Notes: generated by a model from the letters alone, not told the origin. Shown: positions 22,468-29,948, counted from the first letter of the stretch. The stretch: DNA of 32,376 nucleotides from an uncultured Clostridia bacterium (GCA_934177025.1 CAKPPA010000001.1:1-32376), one strand, 5' to 3'. Numbers and translations are program-made.

Positions 22468-22485
22468 TTCTCACAAATGTAAGAA
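22468..22485. promoter_or_regulatory. Operator O1 of the islet regulator
   Basis: TTCTCACA-AA-TGTAAGAA is an 18-bp palindrome with one mismatch. It lies ten bases before the regulator's ATG and covers TACATT, the best -10 candidate for the regulator (with TTGTAA 18 bases upstream, inside O2). Binding here would give autoregulation. Confidence 0.75.
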
Positions 22486-22491
22486 GAATAC

Positions 22492-22520
22492 TTGACTTCT
22501 TACAAATGTAAGAATATAAT
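22492..22520 (+). promoter_or_regulatory. Strong promoter of the zinc-ribbon gene
   Basis: TTGACT (22492-22497), a 17-base spacer and perfect TATAAT (22515-22520). The start near 22527 gives a leader of about 25 bases with a consensus AAAGGAGG. A strong promoter held down by a repressor is the natural reading. Confidence 0.9.
22497..22514. promoter_or_regulatory. Operator O2, filling the -35/-10 spacer
   Basis: TTCTTACA-AA-TGTAAGAA is a perfect 8+8 inverted repeat. It begins at the last base of the -35 and ends one base before the -10 of the zinc-ribbon promoter, so a bound repressor would exclude RNA polymerase. Centres of O1 and O2 are 29 bases apart. Confidence 0.85.
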
Positions 22521-22551
22521 ATGATTAAATTATAAAAGGAGGAAAAGTAAG

Positions 22552-22875
22552 ATGAAATGTTCAAAATGCGGAAAGGAAATCCATGATGATGCGGAAATTT
22601 GTGTTCATTGTGGTTGTAGGGTAAAAAATGAACCAATATTAACTTCAAATGATAGTAAAAACGCAGTAAGGTTTGCTTTAACATTTTTCTTAGGTTTTAT
22701 CGGCAGTTTTATTATAAATCACACAAATTTAAAACCTGATGGATGGAAATCAAGAACTTGTGCGTATTTTTTTCTTTCCCTTGTTACTTTTGGTATTTAT
22801 CAATTAGTTGCTTCAATTTGCAATTTTACCTTTAATGCTCAACAATCTTCAAACATAGGATATTTTAAAGATTAG
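22552..22875 (+). CDS. Zinc-ribbon protein with two membrane segments, function unknown
   Basis: A 107-residue protein. The N-terminus is a treble-clef zinc ribbon, CSKCGKEI then EICVHCGC, with Cys3, Cys6, Cys17 and Cys20 as likely zinc ligands. Two hydrophobic segments follow (about 38-57, ALTFFLGFIGSFII; about 69-92, YFFLSLVTFGIYQLVASI), joined by a short loop with KPDGWKSRTC. The tail QQSSNIGYFKD is polar. Such ribbon-plus-membrane proteins are common and poorly characterised in Bacillota. A strong promoter, strong ribosome binding site and tight palindromic operator suggest a protein made in bursts when the repressor is released. Roles in stress, defence, immunity or toxicity are all possible; none is shown. 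Confidence 0.85.
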   Translation: MKCSKCGKEIHDDAEICVHCGCRVKNEPILTSNDSKNAVRFALTFFLGFIGSFIINHTNLKPDGWKSRTCAYFFLSLVTFGIYQLVASICNFTFNAQQSSNIGYFKD

Positions 22876-22933
22876 TAACTTATTTATAAATATATGAATA
22901 AAACAAACTAAAAAGCCACCTTAGTATTTAAAC

Positions 22934-22986
22934 GTGTGCTTATCTTGATACAAGTGTTCTCGCTTCGCTCGAACAGACAAGCACGC
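22934..22986 (+). ncRNA. Possible structured RNA, three-way junction
   Basis: GTGTGCTT (22934-22941) pairs with AAGCACGC (22979-22986), one G-U. It encloses CTTG-ATA-CAAG (22944-22954) and TGTTC...GAACA (22955-22975). Together they make a small three-way junction 58 bases after the zinc-ribbon stop. This is fold reasoning only; it might be part of the mRNA tail or the islet's end. Confidence 0.35.
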
Positions 22987-23010
22987 TCCTATAACTAAAT
23001 TGAAGCAACC

Positions 23011-23053
23011 AAAAAGTGAAAGTGTTGGTGGACGTAACACACTTTCGCTTTTT
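23011..23053 (+). terminator. Long hairpin, likely terminator of the zinc-ribbon gene
   Basis: A 15-pair stem, one G-U, joins 23011-23025 (AAAAAGTGAAAGTGT) to 23039-23053 (ACACTTTCGCTTTTT) around a 13-base loop. The T run is the arm itself, so termination may be partial. Confidence 0.5.
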
Positions 23054-23134
23054 GCTGTTCTATACAATGTCTAATTTATTCTATGGTGCACTTGGCAAGG
23101 GGTTCTGAAATGATTTTTCTTTTGCTGGTTAAAC

Positions 23135-23184
23135 CAGAGAAACGCTATTTGTGCTTGTGGGGCTTCGCCCTTTTCCTTTCTCTG
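23135..23184 (+). other. Hairpin with inner GGGC-TTC-GCCC stem in the islet tail
   Basis: CAGAGAAA (23135-23142) pairs exactly with TTTCTCTG (23177-23184), with GGGGCTTCGCCC inside, followed by CCTTTTTG. The left arm overlaps an alternative small hairpin, CTGG-TTAAA-CCAG (23125-23137). The space from 22876 to 23255 has no gene that I can support. Confidence 0.4.
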
Positions 23185-23255
23185 CCTTTTTGTATTTTTT
23201 CATTTCTTCTCTTGTCAAGTACCTTTCACGGCATAAAATAGCCCATAAAAAAGCG

Positions 23256-23300
23256 AATCGGTTGTTTAAAGCGTTACGAATTTACAAAAAAAGGAAGTGA
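23256..23300 (+). repeat. Right direct repeat of the islet
   Basis: Runs from AATCGGTT to GGAAGTGA and matches the left copy at 22028-22071. It passes straight into the intact terminator at 23286-23317 and so probably represents the undisturbed site. Confidence 0.85.
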
Positions 23301-23317
23301 CAACACTTCCTTTTTTT
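23286..23317. terminator. Bidirectional terminator of argS (and originally gltX)
   Basis: AAAAAAAGGAAGTG and CACTTCCTTTTTTT form a perfect 14-pair symmetrical hairpin around ACAA. It lies 20 bases after the argS stop and would serve both convergent genes if the islet were absent. Confidence 0.9.
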
Positions 23318-23336
23318 CTTTTTTTGTTTTTTTCGA

Positions 23337-25028
23337 TTACATTTTTTCCGGTGCGCGAATGCCTAGTAGCCCTAAACCGGTTTTTAACACAATGCCTGTT
23401 GCTTCCGTCAAATTGCGCCGCGCCGCAAACACGCCGTCGCTGTCGTCAAGGATACGGCACGCCATGTAAAACTTGTTAAAGCGTTGGCTGACGTCGATTA
23501 AATATTTTGCCAAAACGGACGGCTCGTATTTTTCCGCCGCATCCCGAATCGTTTGCGGAAAGGCGTTCAAAAGTTTTGCCAATTCCATGCTTTCGGCATT
23601 TTCGTAGGCGTCCTTGTCCACCGTGCCGCAAAAGCGGCCTTCCGCCTTGCGTAGCACCGAACACGTGCGTGCGTAAGTGTACTGAATGTAAGGGGAAGTT
23701 TCGCCGTCGAAATTCAACACGCGATCGAAAGTAAACGTAATGTCCTTAATGCGTGCGTTTTGCAATGCGCTAAACACCACCGCACCGACGCCCACGTCCT
23801 CCGCGATTTCCTCCTTGCGTTCCAACTCCGGATTTTTTTCGGAAATAATGCGATAGGATTTTTCCACCGCCTGATCCAACACGTCGCTCAACCAAACGAC
23901 GTTGCCCTGACGGGTGGACATGCTGCCCTCCTCCAGCGACACCATGCCGTAAGCAACATGCACCAAATCCTTCGCCCAATCGTAGCCCATCAATTCCAGC
24001 ACTTTAAAAAATTGACGGAAATGCAAATTTTGCTGATACGCCACCACGTACAACGACTTATCGAAATCGTAAGTGTTTTTGCGGTAAATTGCCGCCGCTA
24101 AATCCCTCGTTGCATAAAGCGTGGCTCCGTCCGCCTTCACCAACAGGCACGGCGGCATGTCGAACTTGCTTAAATCCACGACTTTTGCGCCTTCGCTGGT
24201 TTGTAGCAACCCTTGTTGTTCCAACTCGTCCAACACGGGTTGCATTTTGTCGTTATAAAAACTTTCGCCGTTGTAGCTGTCAAAGGATACGCCCAGCCGC
24301 TCGTAAATTTTGCCTACTTCCGTGAGCGTAATTTCCTTAAACCAACGGAACAATTCCATTGCTTCCGCATCGCCGTCCTCAATTTTTTTAAACCAACCGC
24401 GCGCTTGCTCCGTCAATTCGGGCTGCGTTTCCTCCTCACGATGAAACCGCACGTAAATTTCCTGCAGGGCTTTTACGCCTTCGCGTTCGATTTTTTCCTT
24501 GTCGCCCCACAATTTGTAAGCGACAATCAGTTTGCCGAACTGCGTGCCCCAATCCCCCAAGTGATTGATTCCCACCACGCGATACCCTTCAAACCGCAAA
24601 AGTTTGCACAGTGCGTTGCCGATGGCCGTCGTGCCGAGGTGCCCGATGTGAAAGGGTTTTGCAATGTTGACGGACGAATAATCGATGCAAACGGTTTTGC
24701 CGCTCCCTACGTCGCTTTTGCCGAACGCTTCACCTAAGGACAAAATTTCCTCCGTCACGGTTTGGCAAAACGCGCCTTTTTTCAGCGTTACGTTAAAATA
24801 GCCGTTCACTGCTTCCACACGGCTTACCCACTCGTTTTGCGGAAACGCCGCAACGAACTCTTCCGCAATTTTTTGCGGCGGCTTCCGCAGCAATTTCGAA
24901 AATTTAAAACAAGGCAGCGACAAATCGCCCAGCGTAGGATCCGCCGTGTTCGTCAATGCCGCCAAAACTTCCTCCCGACTTGCTCCGTCGATGCAAATCA
25001 AATCCGCCACAATCCGTTTAAAATCCAT
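23337..25028 (-). CDS. argS: Arginyl-tRNA synthetase
   Basis: Class I synthetase charging tRNA-Arg. The 563 residues show the ArgS N-terminal domain, then DYSSVNIAKPFHIGHLGTT with a perfect HIGH (127-130), NHLGDWGTQFGKL, the KMSKS-equivalent GSMSTRQGNVVWL, which like many ArgS lacks a canonical lysine, and a C-terminal anticodon-binding domain with YARTCSVLRKA and ending in LGIRAPEKM. Length is normal. AAGGGAAAAG precedes the ATG, and a promoter lies inside the end of uppP, so it can be expressed alone or with uppP. Confidence 0.96.
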   Translation of the reverse strand: MDFKRIVADLICIDGASREEVLAALTNTADPTLGDLSLPCFKFSKLLRKPPQKIAEEFVAAFPQNEWVSRVEAVNGYFNVTLKKGAFCQTVTEEILSLGEAFGKSDVGSGKTVCIDYSSVNIAKPFHIGHLGTTAIGNALCKLLRFEGYRVVGINHLGDWGTQFGKLIVAYKLWGDKEKIEREGVKALQEIYVRFHREEETQPELTEQARGWFKKIEDGDAEAMELFRWFKEITLTEVGKIYERLGVSFDSYNGESFYNDKMQPVLDELEQQGLLQTSEGAKVVDLSKFDMPPCLLVKADGATLYATRDLAAAIYRKNTYDFDKSLYVVAYQQNLHFRQFFKVLELMGYDWAKDLVHVAYGMVSLEEGSMSTRQGNVVWLSDVLDQAVEKSYRIISEKNPELERKEEIAEDVGVGAVVFSALQNARIKDITFTFDRVLNFDGETSPYIQYTYARTCSVLRKAEGRFCGTVDKDAYENAESMELAKLLNAFPQTIRDAAEKYEPSVLAKYLIDVSQRFNKFYMACRILDDSDGVFAARRNLTEATGIVLKTGLGLLGIRAPEKM

Positions 25029-25061
25029 TCTTTTCCCTTCCGTTAAATAAGATTCGGCTTT

Positions 25062-25090
25062 ATTTTAGCACAGCGCGCCCGAAAATCAAA
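25062..25090 (-). promoter_or_regulatory. Promoter of argS
   Basis: On the minus strand TTTGAT (25090-25085), a 17-base spacer and extended -10 TGTGCTAAAAT, whose TAAAAT is 25067-25062. The -35 lies across the uppP stop codon. Confidence 0.65.
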
Positions 25091-25844
25091 GTAAAATCAA
25101 AGAGATTAAAAACGGGATCGCCAGATACACCGCAAAATACTTCATTTTTGCGCTTTGCAACAACTTTTGCACAAACACAATGGCAATCGCCCCCGAAATC
25201 GCCGCGCAAATCACGCCGCTTACGGTCGGCAACACGGCAACGTTTTGCCATTCCGTGGCGGTCATCGTCAAGCCTTCCACCAAACCGCTGCCGCAAATAA
25301 TCGGAATGCTTAACAAAAAACTGAATTCCCCCGCGTCCTCACGCTTTACGCCGCACAAACACATGGCGGAAATCGTACTGCCGCTGCGCGACAACCCCGG
25401 TAACACTGCCAGCCCCTGCACAAATCCCGTCAACAGCGGCACCCAAGGTTGCGTTTCCTCCACGCTTTGCCGATTTTTGCCGAACGTTTCGCCCAGCACC
25501 AGCAAAATTGCGGTCAGTAAAAACCCTACCGGCAGGAGTGCCCCTTTTACCAAGTCCTCCAAATAAAACCGAAACACAAACGCCAAGCCGAACGTCGGCA
25601 CGCACGCCAACAGGAAGTACAGCGTTTTTTTGGAAAACGGGTGACGCACCAACGCCCAAATGCTTTTTCGGTACAAAAAAATCACGGCGGCAAGGCTGCC
25701 GAGATGCAACATTAAATGAAAAAACAAATTTTCCGGAATTTGAAACAATTTTTCCGCCAACAACAAATGTCCGCTGGAACTGACGGGCAAAAATTCCGTC
25801 AAGCCCTGCAACGTCCCTAACAAGATTCCTTCCCAAAAACTCAT
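25086..25844 (-). CDS. uppP: Undecaprenyl-diphosphatase, BacA/UppP type
   Basis: Integral membrane phosphatase that recycles undecaprenyl pyrophosphate to the monophosphate carrier for peptidoglycan and wall polymers; its level influences bacitracin resistance. The 252 residues contain both family motifs: QGLTEFLPVSSSGHLLL (13-29, with catalytic Glu17 and the Ser/His box) and PGLSRSGSTISA (about 148-159). Seven to eight hydrophobic helices are visible. Slightly shorter than the usual 265-280. A GGGGAAAG site precedes the ATG. The gene is just upstream of argS and divergent from ychF. Confidence 0.95.
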   Translation of the reverse strand: MSFWEGILLGTLQGLTEFLPVSSSGHLLLAEKLFQIPENLFFHLMLHLGSLAAVIFLYRKSIWALVRHPFSKKTLYFLLACVPTFGLAFVFRFYLEDLVKGALLPVGFLLTAILLVLGETFGKNRQSVEETQPWVPLLTGFVQGLAVLPGLSRSGSTISAMCLCGVKREDAGEFSFLLSIPIICGSGLVEGLTMTATEWQNVAVLPTVSGVICAAISGAIAIVFVQKLLQSAKMKYFAVYLAIPFLISLILL

Positions 25845-25861
25845 ACTTTCCCCGCAACCCT

Positions 25862-25890
25862 TTTACAAACCGACAAAAACGTTGTATAAT
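25862..25890 (+). promoter_or_regulatory. Promoter of ychF with a long leader
   Basis: TTTACA (25862-25867), a 17-base spacer and perfect TATAAT (25885-25890). The start near 25897 gives a leader of about 113 bases that contains a GCGAAAAA/TTTTTCGC hairpin (25930-25949) and ends with GAGAGGAG before the ATG. Confidence 0.75.
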
Positions 25891-26009
25891 ATTTTCGTTT
25901 TACGAACGTATTTTATCACAAAACCGTTTGCGAAAAAACCCTTTTTCGCTTCTCCCTAATTAATTGTAGCGAATTTTCGGGTTTTTAGACCGAGCGAGAG
26001 GAGATTTTT

Positions 26010-27107
26010 ATGGAATTGGGCGTAGTCGGACTACCGAACGTCGGCAAAAGTACCCTGTTTAACGCAATTACGCATGCGGGCGCGGAAAGCGCAAACTACC
26101 CGTTTTGCACCATTGAACCAAACGTCGGCATTGTGGACGTGCCGGACGAACGCTTGCAAAAACTTGCGGCGTTGTACCAAAGTCAAAAAATTACGCCGGC
26201 ATTTTTGAAATTTGTGGACATCGCCGGCCTTGTGAAAGGCGCAAGCAAAGGCGAAGGGCTCGGCAACAAATTTTTAAGCCACATCCGCGAAGTGGATGCC
26301 ATCGTGCACGTCGTGCGCTGTTTCGAGGATCCGAACGTAACGCACGTCGACAACAGCGTCGACCCGACGCGGGACATGGAAACAATTAACCTCGAATTGA
26401 TTTTTGCCGACATGGAAACCGTAACTTCCCGTTTGGACAAAGTAAAAAGTTTGTTTAAAACGGGGGACAAAATTTACCGTTTTCAGGCGGAAGTGTTGGA
26501 AAAATGCCTTGCGCAACTCGAAAAAGGCATGCCGGTGCGCACCCTTTCCTTCCATGAGGAGGAGGCCGCTTACGTACAAAGTTTGTTTTTACTGACCTCG
26601 AAGCCCGTCGTTTACGCCGCAAACATTGCGGAGGAGGATCTCGGCAAAGCGGAGGATTCCTTGCCGCTTGTCGCGCAAGTAAAAAAACAGGCGGAAAAGG
26701 AACAAGCGGAAGTGCTGGTGATTTGCGCCAAAACGGAGGAGGATTTAGCCCTCCTGAACGACGACGAACGGCAGGAGTTTTACTTGGAACTCGGCATTTC
26801 GGAAAGCGGCCTCAATCGCTTGGTGAAAAAATGCTATCATCTTTTGGGACTCATTTCCTACCTGACGGCGGGCGAAAAGGAAACGCGCGCATGGACGGTG
26901 AAGGAAGGCACCAAAGCCCCGCAAGCCGCGGGAAAAATTCACAGCGACTTCGAAAAAGGCTTTATTCGTGCGGAAATCGTCCCTTACGAAACCTTGCTCG
27001 AATGCGGCTCCTTCCACGCAGCCAAGGAAAAAGGCAAAGTGCGTAGCGAAGGCAAGGAGTACGTCATGAAGGACGGCGACGTGGTGCTGTTCCGCTTTAA
27101 CGTGTAA
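26010..27107 (+). CDS. ychF: Ribosome-binding ATPase YchF (OLA1 family)
   Basis: An Obg-related P-loop protein that prefers ATP over GTP, binds ribosomes and affects stress responses. The 365 residues begin with the G1 motif GLPNVGKSTLFNA (7-19), then DVPDERLQKLA, the G3 region VDIAGLVKGASKGEGLGNKFL, and VYAANIAEED in place of the usual NKxD, which explains the ATP preference. A coiled-coil insertion (about 120-200) and a C-terminal TGS-like domain (from TAGEKETRAWTV to EYVMKDGDVVLFRFNV) complete the fold. Length is standard. A GAGAGGAG site precedes the ATG. It is a single-gene unit. Confidence 0.96.
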   Translation: MELGVVGLPNVGKSTLFNAITHAGAESANYPFCTIEPNVGIVDVPDERLQKLAALYQSQKITPAFLKFVDIAGLVKGASKGEGLGNKFLSHIREVDAIVHVVRCFEDPNVTHVDNSVDPTRDMETINLELIFADMETVTSRLDKVKSLFKTGDKIYRFQAEVLEKCLAQLEKGMPVRTLSFHEEEAAYVQSLFLLTSKPVVYAANIAEEDLGKAEDSLPLVAQVKKQAEKEQAEVLVICAKTEEDLALLNDDERQEFYLELGISESGLNRLVKKCYHLLGLISYLTAGEKETRAWTVKEGTKAPQAAGKIHSDFEKGFIRAEIVPYETLLECGSFHAAKEKGKVRSEGKEYVMKDGDVVLFRFNV

Positions 27108-27187
27108 TTTTTACCGCGTTTTTGCCCGAACCGACGGGGAAGCAACGTTCCATGCTTTTGTGAAAAACGAATCCAAAAAAGGAAGCA

Positions 27188-27345
27188 CCTAAAAACGCAA
27201 AAAAGTAGTCATAAGGAGCAACCATAAGGGATAACCCTAAAAAACAATCGAAAAAAGTAGTCTTTGGAAAAATCCCTAAAAACGCAAAAAAAGTAATCTT
27301 TGGGTGCAACCTTTAAAAATTCAATCGGAAAAAGTAGTCTCAGGC
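27188..27345. repeat. Degenerate tandem repeat with core AAAAAAGTAGTC
   Basis: Four copies of the core, one reading AAGTAATC, occur near 27199, 27251, 27286 and 27329, each preceded by CCTAAAAAcgcAA or CAATCG and followed by tTTGGG or similar. The period is irregular, about 36-52 bp. In reverse it encodes the recurring peptide DYFFxxF in two short frames that lack ribosome binding sites, so I treat it as non-coding. The 337-base space from 27108 to 27444 holds only this and a terminator. Confidence 0.6.
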
Positions 27346-27375
27346 TACACTCCTTAAAAACCTTAAAAAACAACA

Positions 27376-27408
27376 CCCCTCTCCGACTTTTTCGGAGAGG
27401 GGTTTTTT
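27376..27408. terminator. Bidirectional terminator between ychF and gyrA
   Basis: CCCCTCTCCGA (27376-27386) and TCGGAGAGGGG (27392-27402) form a perfect 11-pair stem, with TTTTTT to the right. To the left, on the minus strand, TGTTGTTTTTT follows. It lies 37 bases beyond the gyrA stop and can end both converging transcripts. Confidence 0.88.
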
Positions 27409-27444
27409 GTTGCAAAAATTTTTTCTCGTACGGAACGTACGCTG

Positions 27445-29940
27445 TTATTCTTCCTCGCCTTCGTCCAATTCGTCCGCACCGGCAGGCGTGTTTGCCACGC
27501 AAACGACTTTGGCGGTTTCGTCCTTAAACTTCATAACCCTAACGCCCATGGTATCGCGGCCGATTTTGGAAATATCCTTTGCCCGCACGCGAATCACCAT
27601 GCCGTTGTCCGCAATCAGCATGACGTCGTCGTTTTCGGAAACCTGCTTCAAATTGACGAGTTTGCCCGTTTTTTGATTGAACACACCCGCTTTAATGCCT
27701 TTGCCCGCACGCGACTGCAACCGGTAGTCGCTCAAATCGCTGCGTTTGCCGTAGCCGTTTTCGCTGACCGTCAAAATTTCGTATCCGTGTTGCGGCACCG
27801 TCATATCCACAATGCATTCGCCTTCGTCCAATTTCATGCTTCGTACGCCCTGCGCTTCGCGTCCCATCGGGCGAACTTCCTCCTCCGAAAACCGAATACA
27901 TTTGCCGGAACTGCTTGCAATCAAAATTTCGTCGTGTCCGCTGGTGAACTGCACGCCGATGAGTTCGTCGCCTTCCAAAAGCGTAATGGCGATTTTGCCC
28001 ACTTTGCGAATGGATTCAAATTCCTTGAGCGGCGTTTTTTTCACAAGCCCGTGCTTCGTTGCCAAAAACAGATTTCCGTGCGTGCCTTCCTTTAACGGAA
28101 TCACTGCCGTAACTTTTTCCTCGGCACTTAATTGCAACAAGTTGATGATGGCGCGCCCTTTGGCGTTGCGTTGCGCTTCCGGCACTTCGTAGCCTTTAAT
28201 GCTGTACACTTTGCCGAAATTCGTAAAAAACAGCAGGTCGTCGTGCGTGTTGGAAAGGAACATGTTTTCCACAAAGTCCTCTTCCCGCGTTTTGTGTGCG
28301 TTGACTCCCTTGCCTCCGCGACGTTGCGTTTTGTACTCCGTCACCGGCAAGCGTTTCACGTACCCGAAATGCGTCATGGAAATAATCACGTCCTCGCGTT
28401 CGATTAAGTCCCCGATTTCGATATCCGCATAATCGTAGGAAATTTCCGTTCGGCGCGGCGTGTTGTACTTGTCCTTAATTTCCAACATTTCGGTTTTAAT
28501 GATTTCGTCCACTTTTTCCGGCGAACGAATGATGGATTTTAATTCTTCAATTGTTTTGCGCAATTGATCCAATTCCTGCTTGAGGCTTTCCACTTCGAGG
28601 CTCGTCAAGCGCGCAAGTTTCATATCGAGGATTGCCGCCGCCTGTTTTTCGCTCAAACGGAAAGTTTCCATTAAGCGTTCGCTTGCGACGCTGCGATCCT
28701 TGGAAGTTTTGATGATGTTTACCACTTCGTCGATGTTGTTTTCCGCAATCACCAACCCTTCCACAATGTGGCACTTTTCCTCCGCTTTGTGAAGGTCGTA
28801 CTTGGTGCGGCGCAAAATGACGTCCTGCTGATAGCGAATGTAATGCCCGATGATTTCGCGCAGCCCCATAATGCGCGGTTCGCCGTCCGCCAACGCAAGG
28901 AGGGTAATGCCGTTGGAAACTTGCAGTTGCGTGTGTTTAAACAACATGTTCAGCACAACTTGCGCATTTGCGTCCTTTTTGACGTCAATGACAATGCGCA
29001 TGCCGTTCCGGTCGCTTTCCTCCTTAATGTCCGAAATGCCTTCGATGCGTTTGTCCTTTACCAAGTCCGCAATGGTGCTAATCAACCGCGCCTTGTTCAC
29101 CTGATACGGCAATTCCGTTACGACAATGCGTTGCCGTCCGTTGTTAAACTCCTCAATGTCCGTTTTGGCACGCAGCACCACGCCGCCCCGCCCCGTTTTG
29201 TAGGCGTATTTAATGGCGGCACGTCCCATAATAATGCCCCCCGTCGGATAGTCCGGCGCAGGCATCACGTTCATCAACTCCTCCAGCGTAATTTCGGGGT
29301 TTTCCATGGTGGCAATGACGGCGTCAATCACTTCGCCGAGGTTGTGCGGCGGAATGTTTGTTGCCATGCCGACGGCAATTCCGTCCGCACCGTTGACGAG
29401 CAAGTTCGGAAAACGGCTCGGCAACACCGTCGGTTGCAGTAGCGTATCGTCAAAGTTCGGGTAAAAGTCCACCGTTTCCTTGTCGATATCCCTTAACAGT
29501 TCGCTTGCGATTTTCGACAGCCGCGCTTCCGTGTAACGTTGTGCGGCAGGAGGATCGCCGTCCACCGACCCGAAGTTTCCTTGCCCTTCCACCAGCGGGC
29601 AACGAATGGAAAAGTCCTGCGCCAAACGCACCAATGCGTCGTACACGGCGGAGTCGCCGTGCGGATGGTACTTTCCGAGGACATCCCCAACGATACGCGC
29701 GCTTTTACGGAACGGCTTGTCGTTGGTTAAATTCAATTCCCCCATCGAGTACAAAATGCGCCGATGCACGGGTTTTAACCCGTCGCGCACGTCCGGAATC
29801 GCGCGGGAAACGTTGACTGCCATGGCGTAGGCAATGAAGGAACGCTTCATTTCCTCCTCGACTTTTACCGTTTCGATTTTGGATTTTTGTAACGCCTCGA
29901 TATATGCAATTTCGTCTTTTTCGCTTACTTTTTTACCCAT
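27445..29940 (-). CDS. gyrA: DNA gyrase subunit A
   Basis: Breakage-reunion subunit of gyrase, which introduces negative supercoils. The 831 residues include YHPHGDSAVYDALVRLAQ, with Ser97 and Asp101 (Escherichia coli Ser83 and Asp87), both in the quinolone-sensitive state, and the catalytic Tyr136 in AAQRYTEARL. Beyond the coiled coil and tower, the C-terminal beta-pinwheel starts with the GyrA box KTQRRGGKGV, marking it as gyrase rather than topoisomerase IV. Six blade-like repeats follow, and an acidic tail (DELDEGEEE) ends the protein. It follows gyrB by eight bases with an AGAGGG site and is co-transcribed with it. Confidence 0.97.
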   Translation of the reverse strand: MGKKVSEKDEIAYIEALQKSKIETVKVEEEMKRSFIAYAMAVNVSRAIPDVRDGLKPVHRRILYSMGELNLTNDKPFRKSARIVGDVLGKYHPHGDSAVYDALVRLAQDFSIRCPLVEGQGNFGSVDGDPPAAQRYTEARLSKIASELLRDIDKETVDFYPNFDDTLLQPTVLPSRFPNLLVNGADGIAVGMATNIPPHNLGEVIDAVIATMENPEITLEELMNVMPAPDYPTGGIIMGRAAIKYAYKTGRGGVVLRAKTDIEEFNNGRQRIVVTELPYQVNKARLISTIADLVKDKRIEGISDIKEESDRNGMRIVIDVKKDANAQVVLNMLFKHTQLQVSNGITLLALADGEPRIMGLREIIGHYIRYQQDVILRRTKYDLHKAEEKCHIVEGLVIAENNIDEVVNIIKTSKDRSVASERLMETFRLSEKQAAAILDMKLARLTSLEVESLKQELDQLRKTIEELKSIIRSPEKVDEIIKTEMLEIKDKYNTPRRTEISYDYADIEIGDLIEREDVIISMTHFGYVKRLPVTEYKTQRRGGKGVNAHKTREEDFVENMFLSNTHDDLLFFTNFGKVYSIKGYEVPEAQRNAKGRAIINLLQLSAEEKVTAVIPLKEGTHGNLFLATKHGLVKKTPLKEFESIRKVGKIAITLLEGDELIGVQFTSGHDEILIASSSGKCIRFSEEEVRPMGREAQGVRSMKLDEGECIVDMTVPQHGYEILTVSENGYGKRSDLSDYRLQSRAGKGIKAGVFNQKTGKLVNLKQVSENDDVMLIADNGMVIRVRAKDISKIGRDTMGVRVMKFKDETAKVVCVANTPAGADELDEGEEE

Positions 29941-29948
29941 AATTCCCT

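Larger units (their letters stand above)
22028..23300. mobile_element. AT-rich islet bounded by 44/45-bp direct repeats
   Basis: Between the convergent housekeeping genes gltX and argS lies about 1.2 kb of DNA of much higher AT content, with AT-ending codons unlike its neighbours. It is bounded by near-identical direct repeats (22028-22071 and 23256-23300). The right repeat ends in an intact, symmetrical terminator; at the left repeat the same sequence breaks off after GGAAGTGA and continues into the islet. This is the pattern expected for insertion into, or recombination at, the terminator. Contents: a divergent pair, Xre-type regulator and zinc-ribbon membrane protein, two palindromic operators, and a non-coding hairpin-rich tail. 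No integrase or transposase is present, so the mechanism is unknown. Confidence 0.65.

Noticed and set aside
22468..22514. CRISPR-like direct repeat of ACAAATGTAAGAA
   Set aside because: Only two copies, each an 18-bp palindrome placed on promoter elements, with no leader or cas genes; operators explain them fully.
22442..22684. 80-codon minus-strand frame over the islet operators
   Set aside because: It runs antisense through the zinc-ribbon gene and its promoter, with no ribosome binding site and a low-complexity sequence.
28768..29442. 224-codon plus-strand frame opposite gyrA
   Set aside because: Fully antisense to the well-conserved gyrA, low-information sequence, no start signals.
27445..29940. 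Reading this gene as topoisomerase IV subunit A
   Set aside because: The intact GyrA box QRRGGKG and the adjacent gyrB identify gyrase.
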